A stretch of DNA of 64,000 nucleotides from an uncultured Alphaproteobacteria bacterium (GTDB taxonomy: Bacteria; Pseudomonadota; Alphaproteobacteria; CAAHEQ01; UBA3637). The stretch spans positions 48,990 through 112,989 of the forward strand of contig CALXVP010000005.1 of NCBI GenBank assembly GCA_944392125.1, in the 5' to 3' direction. Each line of letters opens with the position of its first letter. Within the stretch, counting starts at the first letter, position 1. Positions 10,345 to 18,080 of the stretch are shown one piece after another. The position numbers were made by a program, and so were the translations under genes. A model generated the notes under the pieces. That model was not told where the DNA came from. It worked only from the letters and a program-made list of their open reading frames with translations, and did not search any database.

Positions 10345-11025
10345 ATGCCAGAAATGTTGAGACGAAATATAGTCATGATGGGTGCCCCGGGAAGCGGAAA
10401 GGGAACGCAAAGTGCGATTCTTTCAGAGAAGTTGGGGATTAACGCATTTTCCATGGGCGATATTTTACGCGGTGTTGCAAAAGGAGATTCGGAAGAAGCA
10501 AAATTAGTGAAATCGCTGATTGAGAAGGGGAACATGGTTCCTGATCATTTAGCCATTCGCTTAATGGAAAACGAATTGTTTAAGCCGGAAAATGAAAAGG
10601 GATATATATTAGACGGCTTTCCGCGCGAGCTTTCGCAGGCAGAGGCATTAGATGATGCACTGAACAGCGAGAAATACGCGCAATATCACATGAACATTGA
10701 TTTAGTCTTGCTCTTGCAGGTACCGGATGATTACGTGATTGATCGGATTATCGGACGGTATCAATGTGCGCATTGCAAGACGCTTTATCATGAAAAGTTT
10801 AAGCAACCACATGTATACGGTGTGTGTGATGTATGTGGTGGCAAAGAATTCACGCGACGGGCTGACGATACCTATGAAACGGTTGTATCTAGACTCCGGA
10901 CGTTTCGTCGTGTGACGGCTCCGGTTATACCTTACTACGAAATGAAGGGGCTCTTGGTGTGCGTTGATGGGACGGGACCCATTGACGTTGTGAGTGAAAA
11001 AATAAGAAAAATAGTTGGCTATTAA
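10345..11025 (+). CDS. adk: Adenylate kinase with a four-cysteine LID
   Basis: Catalyses ATP + AMP = 2 ADP. The P-loop GAPGSGKGTQ is at residues 12-21 and the AMP-site DGFPRELSQAEAL around 92-104. The LID holds two CxxC pairs (CAHC and CDVC) spaced like a structural zinc site, instead of the His/Ser/Asp set of E. coli. Length 226 is in range. It closes the spc part of the cluster, before a separate promoter for rpsM. Confidence 0.97.
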   Translation: MPEMLRRNIVMMGAPGSGKGTQSAILSEKLGINAFSMGDILRGVAKGDSEEAKLVKSLIEKGNMVPDHLAIRLMENELFKPENEKGYILDGFPRELSQAEALDDALNSEKYAQYHMNIDLVLLLQVPDDYVIDRIIGRYQCAHCKTLYHEKFKQPHVYGVCDVCGGKEFTRRADDTYETVVSRLRTFRRVTAPVIPYYEMKGLLVCVDGTGPIDVVSEKIRKIVGY

Positions 11026-11033
11026 AATAGGAC

Positions 11034-11062
11034 TTGACACGAAACGAAAAATAGATTATAAT
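11034..11062 (+). promoter_or_regulatory. Consensus sigma70 promoter for rpsM-rpsK-rpoA-rplQ
   Basis: TTGACA at 11034-11039 and TATAAT at 11057-11062 are separated by exactly 17 bases, a perfect consensus housekeeping promoter. It lies between adk and rpsM, so the alpha-operon genes can be transcribed independently of the upstream ribosomal genes. Confidence 0.9.
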
Positions 11063-11141
11063 TCCCACTCGTTTAAGTGTCTTGTTTGCAAAAGCAGGAC
11101 GAATAGTCGTTATTTTTTATTATGTTAATGGAGAAAGTACC

Positions 11142-11519
11142 TTGGCACGTATTGCAGGTGTAAACATTCCGACATCAAAAATCGTCGTTATCGGATTAAC
11201 GTACATTTATGGAATCGGTCGGAAAAAAGCTGAAGAAATTTGCAGCAAATTGAATATTGATTCGCACAAGCGTGTGAATGATTTAACAGACGAAGAAACC
11301 TTAAAAATCCGCGAATTGATTGATAGTTCGTATCGGGTGGAAGGTGATTTACGTCGTGAAGTATCCCTGAACATCAAGAGATTGATGGATCTTGGTTGCT
11401 ATCGTGGGCTGCGTCATCGGAAAGGATTGCCGGTGCGCGGACAACGGACACACACAAATGCCCGGACACGTAAAGGTAAAGCAATTGCTATTGCCGGTAA
11501 GAAGAAAGTGACGAAGTAA
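11142..11519 (+). CDS. rpsM: 30S ribosomal protein S13, TTG start
   Basis: S13 forms intersubunit bridges and contacts P-site tRNA. The family N-terminus (M)[12 protein letters not shown] begins at a TTG codon at 11142, preceded by GGAGAAAG at a good distance. An upstream in-frame ATG at 11082 would add 20 residues with no family resemblance and sits only 20 bases after the promoter -10. The resulting 125 residues are normal. The C-terminus has the basic [15 protein letters not shown] motif. Confidence 0.95.
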   Translation: MARIAGVNIPTSKIVVIGLTYIYGIGRKKAEEICSKLNIDSHKRVNDLTDEETLKIRELIDSSYRVEGDLRREVSLNIKRLMDLGCYRGLRHRKGLPVRGQRTHTNARTRKGKAIAIAGKKKVTK

Positions 11520-11533
11520 GGAAGGGATAAAAA

Positions 11534-11929
11534 ATGGCAGAAAAGAAAGTTGCTACGCGGACAAAGAATCGCGATAAGAAAAACATTTCCGTGGGTGTGG
11601 CTCACGTCAATTCATCGTTTAACAATACAATGGTAACGATTACGGACGTTCAAGGAAACACGATTTCATGGTCATCAGCCGGATTGAAAGGTTTTAAGGG
11701 CTCACGTAAATCAACACCGTATGCAGCGCAAGTTGCCGCCGATGATGCAGCTCGCAAAGCACAAGAACACGGATTAAAATCAATTGATGTTTTGGTGGAA
11801 GGTCCGGGCTCAGGGCGTGAATCCGCTTTGCGTGCATTCCAAGCCGCCGGTTTGATTGTTACGTCAATTAAGGATATTACGGCTATTCCGCACAACGGAT
11901 GCCGTGCGCGTAAACGCCGTCGCGTATAA
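11534..11929 (+). CDS. rpsK: 30S ribosomal protein S11
   Basis: S11 lies in the platform near the mRNA exit. The 131 residues include [20 protein letters not shown], the [17 protein letters not shown] loop and the C-terminal [14 protein letters not shown], all typical. A stem-loop follows before rpoA. Confidence 0.98.
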   Translation: MAEKKVATRTKNRDKKNISVGVAHVNSSFNNTMVTITDVQGNTISWSSAGLKGFKGSRKSTPYAAQVAADDAARKAQEHGLKSIDVLVEGPGSGRESALRAFQAAGLIVTSIKDITAIPHNGCRARKRRRV

Positions 11930-11941
11930 TGCGTTTGATGT

Positions 11942-11959
11942 GGGGCAATGAATTGCCCC
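11942..11959 (+). other. Stem-loop between rpsK and rpoA
   Basis: GGGGCAA (11942-11948) pairs perfectly with TTGCCCC (11953-11959) around a TGAA loop. No T-run follows, so it is more likely an mRNA processing or stabilising hairpin than a terminator. Confidence 0.55.
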
Positions 11960-11992
11960 GATGTAAAACTCTATAAATAAGGGAGCCTTATT

Positions 11993-13006
11993 ATGATACA
12001 AAAGAATTGGCAAGACTTGATTAAACCGTCAACATTGTCCGTTAATCAGTCAGTACCCGGATTTAAAGCGACAATGGTTATTGAGCCGTTGGAACGCGGA
12101 TTTGGGATTACGCTCGGAAATGCTTTGCGCCGGGTGTTATTGTCGTCATTACAGGGCGGAGCCGTCACGGCAATTAAAATTGATGGTGTGTTGCATGAAT
12201 TCTCATCCATTCCGGGTGTTCGGGAAGATGTAACGGAAATCATTTTAAACATCAAAGATTTGGCATTAAAAGTGGATTCGGATTTGCCACAACGCATCTA
12301 TTTGAATGCGACGGGTCCGGCCGTTGTGACAGCCGGTCAAATCACAACGAATCAAAGCGTTGAAGTGATGAATCCGGATTTAGTTATTTGCACGTTGGAT
12401 GCGGGCGCTTCCATCAATATGGAAATGATTGTTTCAACGGGTAAAGGCTATGTAACGGCAGCGGCAAATCGTCCGGAAGATTGCCCGATTGGGTTAATTC
12501 CGATTGATTCCATTTACTCACCCGTTAAATCGGTTGTGTATAAAACGGTAAATGCTCGTGTCGGTCAACAAACAGACTATGATAAGTTGTATTTAACGGT
12601 TGAAACAAACGGAACGGTATCGCCGGAAGATGCGGTGGCATTGGCTGCTCGCATTTTACAAGAACAACTCAAATCGTTTATTAACTTTGAAGAACCGGAA
12701 GAAGCAACGCTTGAAGATAAGATTGCCGAATTGCCGTTCAACAAGAACTTGTTATTGAAGGTAGATGAACTTGAATTATCCGTTCGTTCGGCAAATTGCT
12801 TGAAGAATGATAACATCATTTACATCGGTGATTTGGTTCAAAAAACGGAATCCGAAATGTTGCGGACACCGAATTTCGGTCGGAAGTCTTTGAACGAAAT
12901 CAAAGAATTGTTGGGCAATATGGACTTGCATCTCGGTATGCAGGTTGAAGGTTGGCCTCCGGAAGATTTGGAAGCATTATCCGCTACGGTTGATGCCGAA
13001 AATTAA
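11993..13006 (+). CDS. rpoA: RNA polymerase subunit alpha
   Basis: Alpha dimerises to start polymerase assembly and contacts UP elements and activators. The 337-residue protein has the dimerisation domain ([18 protein letters not shown] near residues 37-54) and the C-terminal domain with [15 protein letters not shown] and [17 protein letters not shown]. Length and position between rpsK and rplQ are canonical. Confidence 0.98.
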   Translation: MIQKNWQDLIKPSTLSVNQSVPGFKATMVIEPLERGFGITLGNALRRVLLSSLQGGAVTAIKIDGVLHEFSSIPGVREDVTEIILNIKDLALKVDSDLPQRIYLNATGPAVVTAGQITTNQSVEVMNPDLVICTLDAGASINMEMIVSTGKGYVTAAANRPEDCPIGLIPIDSIYSPVKSVVYKTVNARVGQQTDYDKLYLTVETNGTVSPEDAVALAARILQEQLKSFINFEEPEEATLEDKIAELPFNKNLLLKVDELELSVRSANCLKNDNIIYIGDLVQKTESEMLRTPNFGRKSLNEIKELLGNMDLHLGMQVEGWPPEDLEALSATVDAEN

Positions 13007-13015
13007 AAAGAAAAT

Positions 13016-13034
13016 CGCCGAAATGGTTTCGGCG
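13016..13034 (+). other. Stem-loop between rpoA and rplQ
   Basis: CGCCGAAA (13016-13023) and TTTCGGCG (13027-13034) form a perfect 8-bp stem with a 3-base loop. The following sequence is TCCGATC, without a T-run. It lies in the 125-base gap before rplQ and could be a processing site or partial attenuator. Confidence 0.5.
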
Positions 13035-13131
13035 TCCGATCTTTACATTGCTTGCCAAGGAGTGTGGAGGAATCGGTTAGTATTATCAGCTTTGCGCGTC
13101 AAGGCTTTATGATGAAGAAAGGAAAGAAAAA

Positions 13132-13608
13132 ATGCGTCACGGATTTAAGAAAAGAACGCTGAATAAGAAAATTGCACATCGTCGTTCAATGTTTGCGAAT
13201 ATGGCTGTATCGTTGATTAAACATGAACAAATCAAAACAACGTTGCCGAAAGCAAAAGAATTGCGTCCGATTATTGAAAAATTGATTACAAAAGGAAAGA
13301 CAAACACATTGCACGTTCGTCGTCAATTGATTTCCTTTTTGCGTGATGAAGCAATGACGGAGAAATTGCTCTCTGTTGTTTCGCCGCGTTATCAATCTCG
13401 TCCGGGCGGATATGTGCGTGTTTTAAAAGCCGGTTTCCGCTATGGCGACTGCGCTCCGATGGCAATTATTGAACTTGTTGATCGGGATGTGACAGCCAAA
13501 GGCAAAGATTCCGGACAGGTTGTAGAAGTGGAAGCAGAAGCACCGGTTGCCGAAAAAGCAAAGAAGAGTGCGAAGAAAGAAGAAGCAACGGAAGAGAAAA
13601 AAGCTTAA
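13132..13608 (+). CDS. rplQ: 50S ribosomal protein L17
   Basis: L17 begins [20 protein letters not shown] and has the conserved [17 protein letters not shown]. The 158 residues include a ~35-residue Lys/Glu/Ala tail, a common alphaproteobacterial extension. It ends the ribosomal cluster and is followed by a strong terminator. Confidence 0.97.
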   Translation: MRHGFKKRTLNKKIAHRRSMFANMAVSLIKHEQIKTTLPKAKELRPIIEKLITKGKTNTLHVRRQLISFLRDEAMTEKLLSVVSPRYQSRPGGYVRVLKAGFRYGDCAPMAIIELVDRDVTAKGKDSGQVVEVEAEAPVAEKAKKSAKKEEATEEKKA

Positions 13609-13635
13609 CTGATAAACTTCTTTTTCCATTAAAGA

Positions 13636-13663
13636 AAAGCGATGCGAAAGCGTCGCTTTTTTT
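13636..13663 (+). terminator. Rho-independent terminator after rplQ
   Basis: A 10-bp stem (AAAGCGATGC with GCGTCGCTTT, one G-T pair) closed by a GAAA tetraloop runs into seven T residues. It ends the ribosomal supercluster. Confidence 0.9.
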
Positions 13664-13694
13664 GTATGCCAAAATATGGCTGAGGGAGTTTTTT

Positions 13695-13829
13695 ATGGTG
13701 GTCGGCAAAAGAATTGAGGATATATTGATGACGTCGTATATTAAATGCGCGAGACGGCATTCCGAGATTTTTGGGTGTGATAAGGAGGCGGAAAAATATT
13801 TGTATATCCGACCAAATAACAGTAGATAA
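13695..13829 (+). CDS. Possible small protein (44 residues)
   Basis: An ATG at 13695 with GAGGGAG seven bases upstream opens 44 codons ending at TAA 13827-13829. The peptide is charged (starts MVVGKRIEDILMTSYIKCAR) with no signal peptide. It lies between the rplQ terminator and the conserved pilin leader. No family is recognised, and the reading frame may be chance; the ribosome site is the only support. Confidence 0.25.
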   Translation: MVVGKRIEDILMTSYIKCARRHSEIFGCDKEAEKYLYIRPNNSR

Positions 13830-13858
13830 GATTTGATTTATTCATTATCCGAATATAA

Positions 13859-14062
13859 AAAAGCGGACTCTACAAAAAGGTCCGTTTAGATGATATAGCA
13901 TAAAAGGGATTATAAAGGTATTTTTAAAATAATCAAGCAAAAATTTAAATGTGAACATCTACTTATAAAATAATGATTTTTTAAGATTGATTTTTGTGGG
14001 ACGATTTTGCGCTGTTCTCCCTCTACATAAACGGACGTTTATGAAGAATGGGGAGAAGAAAA
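13859..14062 (+). promoter_or_regulatory. Conserved leader, copy 1, upstream of pilin-like gene
   Basis: About 200 bases before the pilin-like gene closely match the region before the second pilin-like gene (39131-39335). Shared parts are a hairpin CGGAC/GTCCG at 13864-13884, the following block (AGATGATATAG, then GATTATAAAGGTATTTTTAA) and an inverted repeat next to the ribosome site. The distance from hairpin to inverted repeat is 159 bases in both copies, so the element is conserved without net insertions or deletions. Function unknown: promoter/operator region, structured 5' UTR, or both. Confidence 0.75.
14023..14046 (+). promoter_or_regulatory. Inverted repeat just upstream of ribosome site, copy 1
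   Basis: CTACATAAACG (14023-14033) and CGTTTATGAAG (14036-14046) form an 11-bp inverted repeat with one mismatch and a 2-base centre. It ends 16 bases before the ATG at 14063, exactly as in the second copy. The 2-base centre fits a dimeric protein's operator better than a tight RNA hairpin. Confidence 0.65.
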
Positions 14063-14099
14063 ATGAATATAAAACAAATAGTTAACTTGGCTTCTTTTT

Positions 14100-15920
14100 A
14101 TGCAAAAAAAAAACAGGGAATTTGAGACGAATCGCACCAAACCAAAGATAAAAAGGGCGGATCAAACATCCCTCACGCGATTGAAAAATAATCAAAAAAC
14201 AGAATGTTTAGCAGAATCACAAACGCAACGCGGATTGAGTGGATTGCGGGGGTTGTGTGGATTGTCTGAATTGAGCGGATTAAAGGGTATGCGCGGATTA
14301 AGTGGCGAGCGAACAAGGAGAGTGCGCTTGCCTGAATACGGGCGGAGTATGGTAGAAATGCTGGGCGTGTTGGCGGTGATTGGTATGTTATCCATAACGG
14401 CGATATGGGGCTATCGGTATGCGATGACGATGTATCGGGCGAATGAAACGGTGCATGAAATCAATTTACGGGCGTATGCAATCGCCCCGATTGCGGATAA
14501 TAATACAACCGACCCCGAGGAACCCGAAATCGTCATGGAAATGGGGGAATATACGAATCTCGGGTATCCGATAAGGGCGTATTGGTTAGAAGACCCGAAA
14601 TACTTTGAAATAGAAGTGCAGAATGTGCCGGTAGATGAATGCAAGATGATTTTGCGGACGGAATGGACGTTGCCGATTATTATGAAAGTGGGCGATTTAG
14701 CCTACGACGGGAACACCAGTATCTGCGATGGATTGACGGAAGCGGGTGAACCGACAACAACGGCAGTGATGGTCTTCCAATACGGGGCGCACTTGGAAGA
14801 CGATATGTTGCCATATCAAGAATGCCATAATGATGACGATTGTGCGAGCAAATGTGCAAGATGTTCGGCAGAGGGTGTGTGCGTGTCAATCTGCGGGAGT
14901 AATGAACGGTGCAGGCAAGATATTTTAACGGGGAGTCAAGTTTGTTGCACGAGCGATAGATGGGCAGGGCCGTATTGTTGTCCGTCAACAATGAATGGCT
15001 ATTGTTGTAATGTGTCAGGCGACCAATGTTGCCCGTGGTTTAAACCATTGATTGATAAAAACGGGAATTGCTATACTTGCGAGGAAGAAAACGGGGTTGA
15101 CGTTACGGGTGTGAATGAAAACTGCAACGCTTGCCCAAACAGAGAACTATGGAATAATAGATGCGTCTTGCCGTGCGGAGAAAAGCAAATCCGTGGTGAT
15201 AACGGGAAATGTTATGATTGTGAATATCCAAATCCGATAGCAATGAGCGATGCGGTCAGTAGGTGTACAAGTACATGCTCAAACAGGGTTGCAAATGGGA
15301 ATAATAAGTTTTGTTCCATTCCATGTGAAGAAGGAACTTTTACAGGATACGATGGGAAGTGTTATTCATGTTATGAGGAAAAAAATATAGGAATGGGTGG
15401 TGTTACGCATGATGGTTGTGAACGTTGTAGTAATAGAAAATTGCTTGGAGATCAGTGTGTTTTAATGTGTCCACAGGGCGAAATACGTGGGGATGATGGC
15501 AAGTGCTATAGTTGTCAAGAAAATGATCCTATTTATATTTCTGGAGCCAATTTGTGTGAGAGAATTTGCTCTAATCGTGTAGCAAGTGGTTGGTTAAATA
15601 AACAGTGTATAATTCCATGTGAAGAAGGAACTTTTACAGGAGATGATGGTAAATGTTACTCTTGTGATGAAGAAAAAAATATTATTAGTGCAGCTGGTAT
15701 TGATAGCCGTGGTTGTGAACAATGCCCTGATACCCGCAATATGTACAATGGTTATTGCGTCCCGAAATGTCCGGCAGATGAGCCGTTGCGCGGTGCGGAT
15801 AATAAATGCTATCCATGTGATACCGAAGAACGTGTGAATGTTCAAAATATCACTGATGCTTGTATGGAATGCTATGAAGAACGCAAATTGGATGGTAATT
15901 ATTGCGTTTTGAAAGAATAA
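14100..15920 (+). CDS. Cysteine-rich type IV pilin-like protein; start disrupted by A10 tract
   Basis: The open frame (606 residues from ATG 14100) has a prepilin peptidase motif with cleavage after Gly81 (GRSMVEMLGVLAVIGMLS; Glu at +5) followed by a hydrophobic helix, as in type IV pilins and pseudopilins. From residue ~240 it is cysteine-rich, with repeated units of about 45-50 residues (EGTFTGYDGKCYSC, RKLLGDQCVLMC). The ATG at 14100 has no ribosome site. The ATG at 14063 has GGGGAGAAG and the same first codons (MNIKQ) as the paralogue at 39336, but reads through AAAAAAAAAA (14104-14113) into a stop at 14123. Deleting one A joins it to this frame. Expression may depend on slippage, or the allele may be off. 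The leader before the cleavage site is unusually long (81 or ~93 residues). Probable location: inner-membrane assembled surface fibre or pseudopilin. Confidence 0.8.
   Translation: MQKKNREFETNRTKPKIKRADQTSLTRLKNNQKTECLAESQTQRGLSGLRGLCGLSELSGLKGMRGLSGERTRRVRLPEYGRSMVEMLGVLAVIGMLSITAIWGYRYAMTMYRANETVHEINLRAYAIAPIADNNTTDPEEPEIVMEMGEYTNLGYPIRAYWLEDPKYFEIEVQNVPVDECKMILRTEWTLPIIMKVGDLAYDGNTSICDGLTEAGEPTTTAVMVFQYGAHLEDDMLPYQECHNDDDCASKCARCSAEGVCVSICGSNERCRQDILTGSQVCCTSDRWAGPYCCPSTMNGYCCNVSGDQCCPWFKPLIDKNGNCYTCEEENGVDVTGVNENCNACPNRELWNNRCVLPCGEKQIRGDNGKCYDCEYPNPIAMSDAVSRCTSTCSNRVANGNNKFCSIPCEEGTFTGYDGKCYSCYEEKNIGMGGVTHDGCERCSNRKLLGDQCVLMCPQGEIRGDDGKCYSCQENDPIYISGANLCERICSNRVASGWLNKQCIIPCEEGTFTGDDGKCYSCDEEKNIISAAGIDSRGCEQCPDTRNMYNGYCVPKCPADEPLRGADNKCYPCDTEERVNVQNITDACMECYEERKLDGNYCVLKE
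14104..14113 (+). repeat. Homopolymer A10 at the pilin-like gene start
   Basis: Ten consecutive A residues lie between a well-placed start codon (14063) and the long frame. A9 or A12 would place them in frame; A10 does not. This is the classic arrangement of slippage-controlled expression, although an assembly or read error of one base is the simplest alternative. Confidence 0.75.
14232..14303 (+). repeat. Eight 9-bp in-frame repeats (Gly-Leu-x)
   Basis: Eight consecutive 9-base units, each related to GGATTGxxx, encode GLS GLR GLC GLS ELS GLK GMR GLS (residues 45-68) in the predicted leader segment of the pilin-like protein. Being multiples of three, copy changes would keep the frame. Confidence 0.8.
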
Positions 15921-16144
15921 GGCTCACGCATAGAGAAATAAAGAAAATGGGTTAAAAGTTCCTCCTCTTATGTATGCGTTTTTGGCGATATGATGCCTCA
16001 AACTACGCACGATCATTTGAACTTTATCTGTGGGGTTTAAGTTGCTATGTTTTTTGAGCGACTGCTGATCCATGGTAATTTGCAAGTATGTTTGATAAAA
16101 AAGTCTTCGGGAAATCAAAAACAAAATTCCTTACTTTTAAGGTG

Positions 16145-16171
16145 CCGTTATGTAAAATTTTGACATAACGG
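16145..16171 (+). promoter_or_regulatory. Inverted repeat upstream of the T4SS promoter
   Basis: CCGTTATGT (16145-16153) and ACATAACGG (16163-16171) are perfect inverted 9-mers around a 9-base AT spacer, ending 41 bases before the -35 element. It could be a regulator binding site, or a weak terminator hairpin of the pilin-like gene, since AT-rich sequence follows. Confidence 0.5.
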
Positions 16172-16212
16172 ATTTGTTTTGTTGGGTAAGTCGGAAAGAA
16201 TATAAAAAAAAC

Positions 16213-16241
16213 TTGCAATATCGGGAAAATGCGTGTAAAAT
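16213..16241 (+). promoter_or_regulatory. Predicted sigma70 promoter of the T4SS operon
   Basis: TTGCAA (16213-16218), 17-base spacer, TAAAAT (16236-16241). It is the only good match in the gap and is 38 bases before the ATG of the first exported protein. Confidence 0.65.
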
Positions 16242-16278
16242 TAAAGAAAAGGTCTTATACGCTTTTGCGGAGGGTGTT

Positions 16279-17166
16279 ATGGTATATTTTAATAAATACT
16301 TCTGTTTTTGTTTGATAAATACTGTCCTGATTGTAAACATGGTTGTCTTTTCACAGGCACAGGCAACCCTTCAAACAACAACTGTTTCAGAAGTTTTACA
16401 GGATGTTACCATTCAAGTAAAACGCGCCGACAAAGCCGTGAATGATACGTCAACTGCCGTTGTGACGACCATTGAGGCTAAAACAAATGGTTTTAAAGAG
16501 TTGATTAACGAAAATATTACCGACTTTTCGGGCTACGTTGGTGAACAATATCAAAATGTAACCGGATATGTGGATAGCCAGATTCAAGCAGGTGGTGAGT
16601 ATCTTGCAGATCAAGCGCAAGGCGCCGGCGAATATCTTGCCGATAGTGTCGGTCTTTCGGGTGAGGCTGGTGAGGGCTTTTCTTTAACGCAAGACTTGGG
16701 ATGCCTAAAAGAGGCTGTTTCAAAGTATAGTAAATATATCAAGCCGGCGGCTCAGTTGGCCTCGGGCGACATATTCGGAGCAGTTTCGGGTGTGCGTGAT
16801 TCTTTCTATACGAAGACATCCGATAAGTTATCCGGATATTCCGTTTCACAAGTGCAGAAGAATTTAAAGAAATTCGTGCAAGAGGCAACGCAGACGGCGA
16901 TTGGTGATTCAACACAGGTGATGAACGGCACATCGCAGTTTGAAAAAGTACAGAAATCGGCACAGGATAACCAAAACGCAACAGCATCTTGTAAACCGAC
17001 GAATGTTAAAGAAGATATTAACAAGACCAACAGTGCCGGTATGACAATGAACGTGATGGCAAATACCTTGCTCTCGTTAGATATTACGGAACTTTCAATT
17101 CAAAGCGCGACGATTTACGATAACATCAACTCCGTTTCGATTAACGGTTTGCTGATGAAAAATTAA
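16279..17166 (+). CDS. Exported helical protein, T4SS locus (1 of 6)
   Basis: 295 residues from ATG 16279, chosen because GCGGAGGG precedes it and the first residues form a signal peptide (hydrophobic FCFCLINTVLIVNMVVF, cleavage near SQAQA). An upstream in-frame ATG at 16174 precedes the promoter. The mature part is rich in Gln, Ser, Thr and Ala, with a repetitive stretch around residues 85-125 (GYVDSQIQAGGEYLADQAQ) and predicted long helices. No membrane segment beyond the signal is seen. No family is recognised. It is first of a tightly spaced series of exported proteins leading to virB8; a VirB5-like or other periplasmic T4SS role is a guess from context. Confidence 0.75.
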   Translation: MVYFNKYFCFCLINTVLIVNMVVFSQAQATLQTTTVSEVLQDVTIQVKRADKAVNDTSTAVVTTIEAKTNGFKELINENITDFSGYVGEQYQNVTGYVDSQIQAGGEYLADQAQGAGEYLADSVGLSGEAGEGFSLTQDLGCLKEAVSKYSKYIKPAAQLASGDIFGAVSGVRDSFYTKTSDKLSGYSVSQVQKNLKKFVQEATQTAIGDSTQVMNGTSQFEKVQKSAQDNQNATASCKPTNVKEDINKTNSAGMTMNVMANTLLSLDITELSIQSATIYDNINSVSINGLLMKN

Positions 17167-17178
17167 GGGGGCAAAACC

Positions 17179-18066
17179 ATGAAGAAGTCTTTTAAAATTT
17201 TCGGCTTGATTTTAGCAGGGGTGGTATTCTTCCCAACGGTTTTATCGGCTCAGGTGATTACAAAAGATGATAAGGAACTTGTAAATTTAGGTAAACAAGT
17301 TTATAACGAGGGAGAGAGCTTAATTCAATCTGTTCAATCTCTGAAGCAAAGTGTAACGCGCGCGATTGATTTGGGCGCTTATATGGATACGATTTTTGAT
17401 GTGAACTTCTTGATTCCAAAGCCACAACTTTCCTCCGATGTTGTTAATTCCGTTCCGAAAACGGAGAGTAACTCGGCATCGGGAACGGGAAATGTTGCTT
17501 CGTCGGCTACATCGGCAGTTAGTGGCGGTAGCGATGGTGATTCTCAAAAATTTGAAAGTTCTTCCAAAGTTAAAGCATCCGTCAGTAATAATATGCAAGT
17601 GCGCGATACAGACCAAGATACTTCAACGGGTAATGCCGGTGTGGATAAGGCCGTGTCTGCCGTAACGGGAGAGGAAGTATCTTCCGGGTCTCGGTCGGAC
17701 GAAATAAGTCGCAAGAAAGCGCAACTTGCAAAGTCAAAGCAAGCATTCGCACGGTATGCATTGGCAACAGCGTTGGTTCACCGCACTTTGGCACACAGAA
17801 CGTTTGAAGATAATAAAGAAATTGCACAAGAACAGGCGGCAAAAACAACAACCATTCGCGAAACACATACGGGTAAGTCCGTCGGGAATATGGCGCTGGC
17901 AGATACATTTAACAGATTATTGATGTCGCAAGCGGCGGCAAACGGATTAAGTGCTTTTTCCGCCATGGATGACATGGAAGGCAAAATTGATTTTAATTTG
18001 CGCGGTATTACCGATAAAGCAATCGGCGGAGCATTAGGTAATGTCGGTGGTATTTTGGGCCAATAA
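17179..18066 (+). CDS. Exported helical protein, T4SS locus (2 of 6)
   Basis: 295 residues with a clear signal peptide (MKKSFKIFGLILAGVVFF, cleavage near LSA-Q). An N-terminal helical part (VYNEGESLIQSVQSLKQSV) is followed by a Ser/Gly/Ala-rich linker (residues ~95-175) and a second helical part with alternating Ala/Arg/Lys (AKSKQAFARYALATALVHR). The layout (signal, helix bundle, C-terminal long helix) is reminiscent of VirB5/TrbJ minor pilins, but no diagnostic motif is seen. It lies 12 bases after the previous gene with AAGGGGG upstream; same operon. Confidence 0.75.
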   Translation: MKKSFKIFGLILAGVVFFPTVLSAQVITKDDKELVNLGKQVYNEGESLIQSVQSLKQSVTRAIDLGAYMDTIFDVNFLIPKPQLSSDVVNSVPKTESNSASGTGNVASSATSAVSGGSDGDSQKFESSSKVKASVSNNMQVRDTDQDTSTGNAGVDKAVSAVTGEEVSSGSRSDEISRKKAQLAKSKQAFARYALATALVHRTLAHRTFEDNKEIAQEQAAKTTTIRETHTGKSVGNMALADTFNRLLMSQAAANGLSAFSAMDDMEGKIDFNLRGITDKAIGGALGNVGGILGQ

Positions 18067-18080
18067 AGGAGGCGGTTATC

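Larger units (their letters stand above)
15921..16278. other. Intergenic region before the T4SS locus
   Basis: No convincing gene. It holds an inverted repeat (16145-16171) and a sigma70-like promoter (16213-16241) for the downstream operon. A minus-strand frame of 66 codons (15924-16124, TTG start with AAGGA upstream) is possible but unsupported. No clear Rho-independent terminator for the pilin-like gene is seen. Confidence 0.6.

Noticed and set aside
13864..13884. Leader hairpin as a minus-strand terminator
   Set aside because: Read on the minus strand it is followed by T residues, but no minus-strand gene lies upstream to be terminated, and it is conserved with the leader at both loci.
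15924..16124. 66-codon minus-strand frame with TTG start and AAGGA upstream
   Set aside because: The peptide is not clearly protein-like in family terms and the start is weak. Kept only as a remark in the intergenic entry; conservation would be needed.
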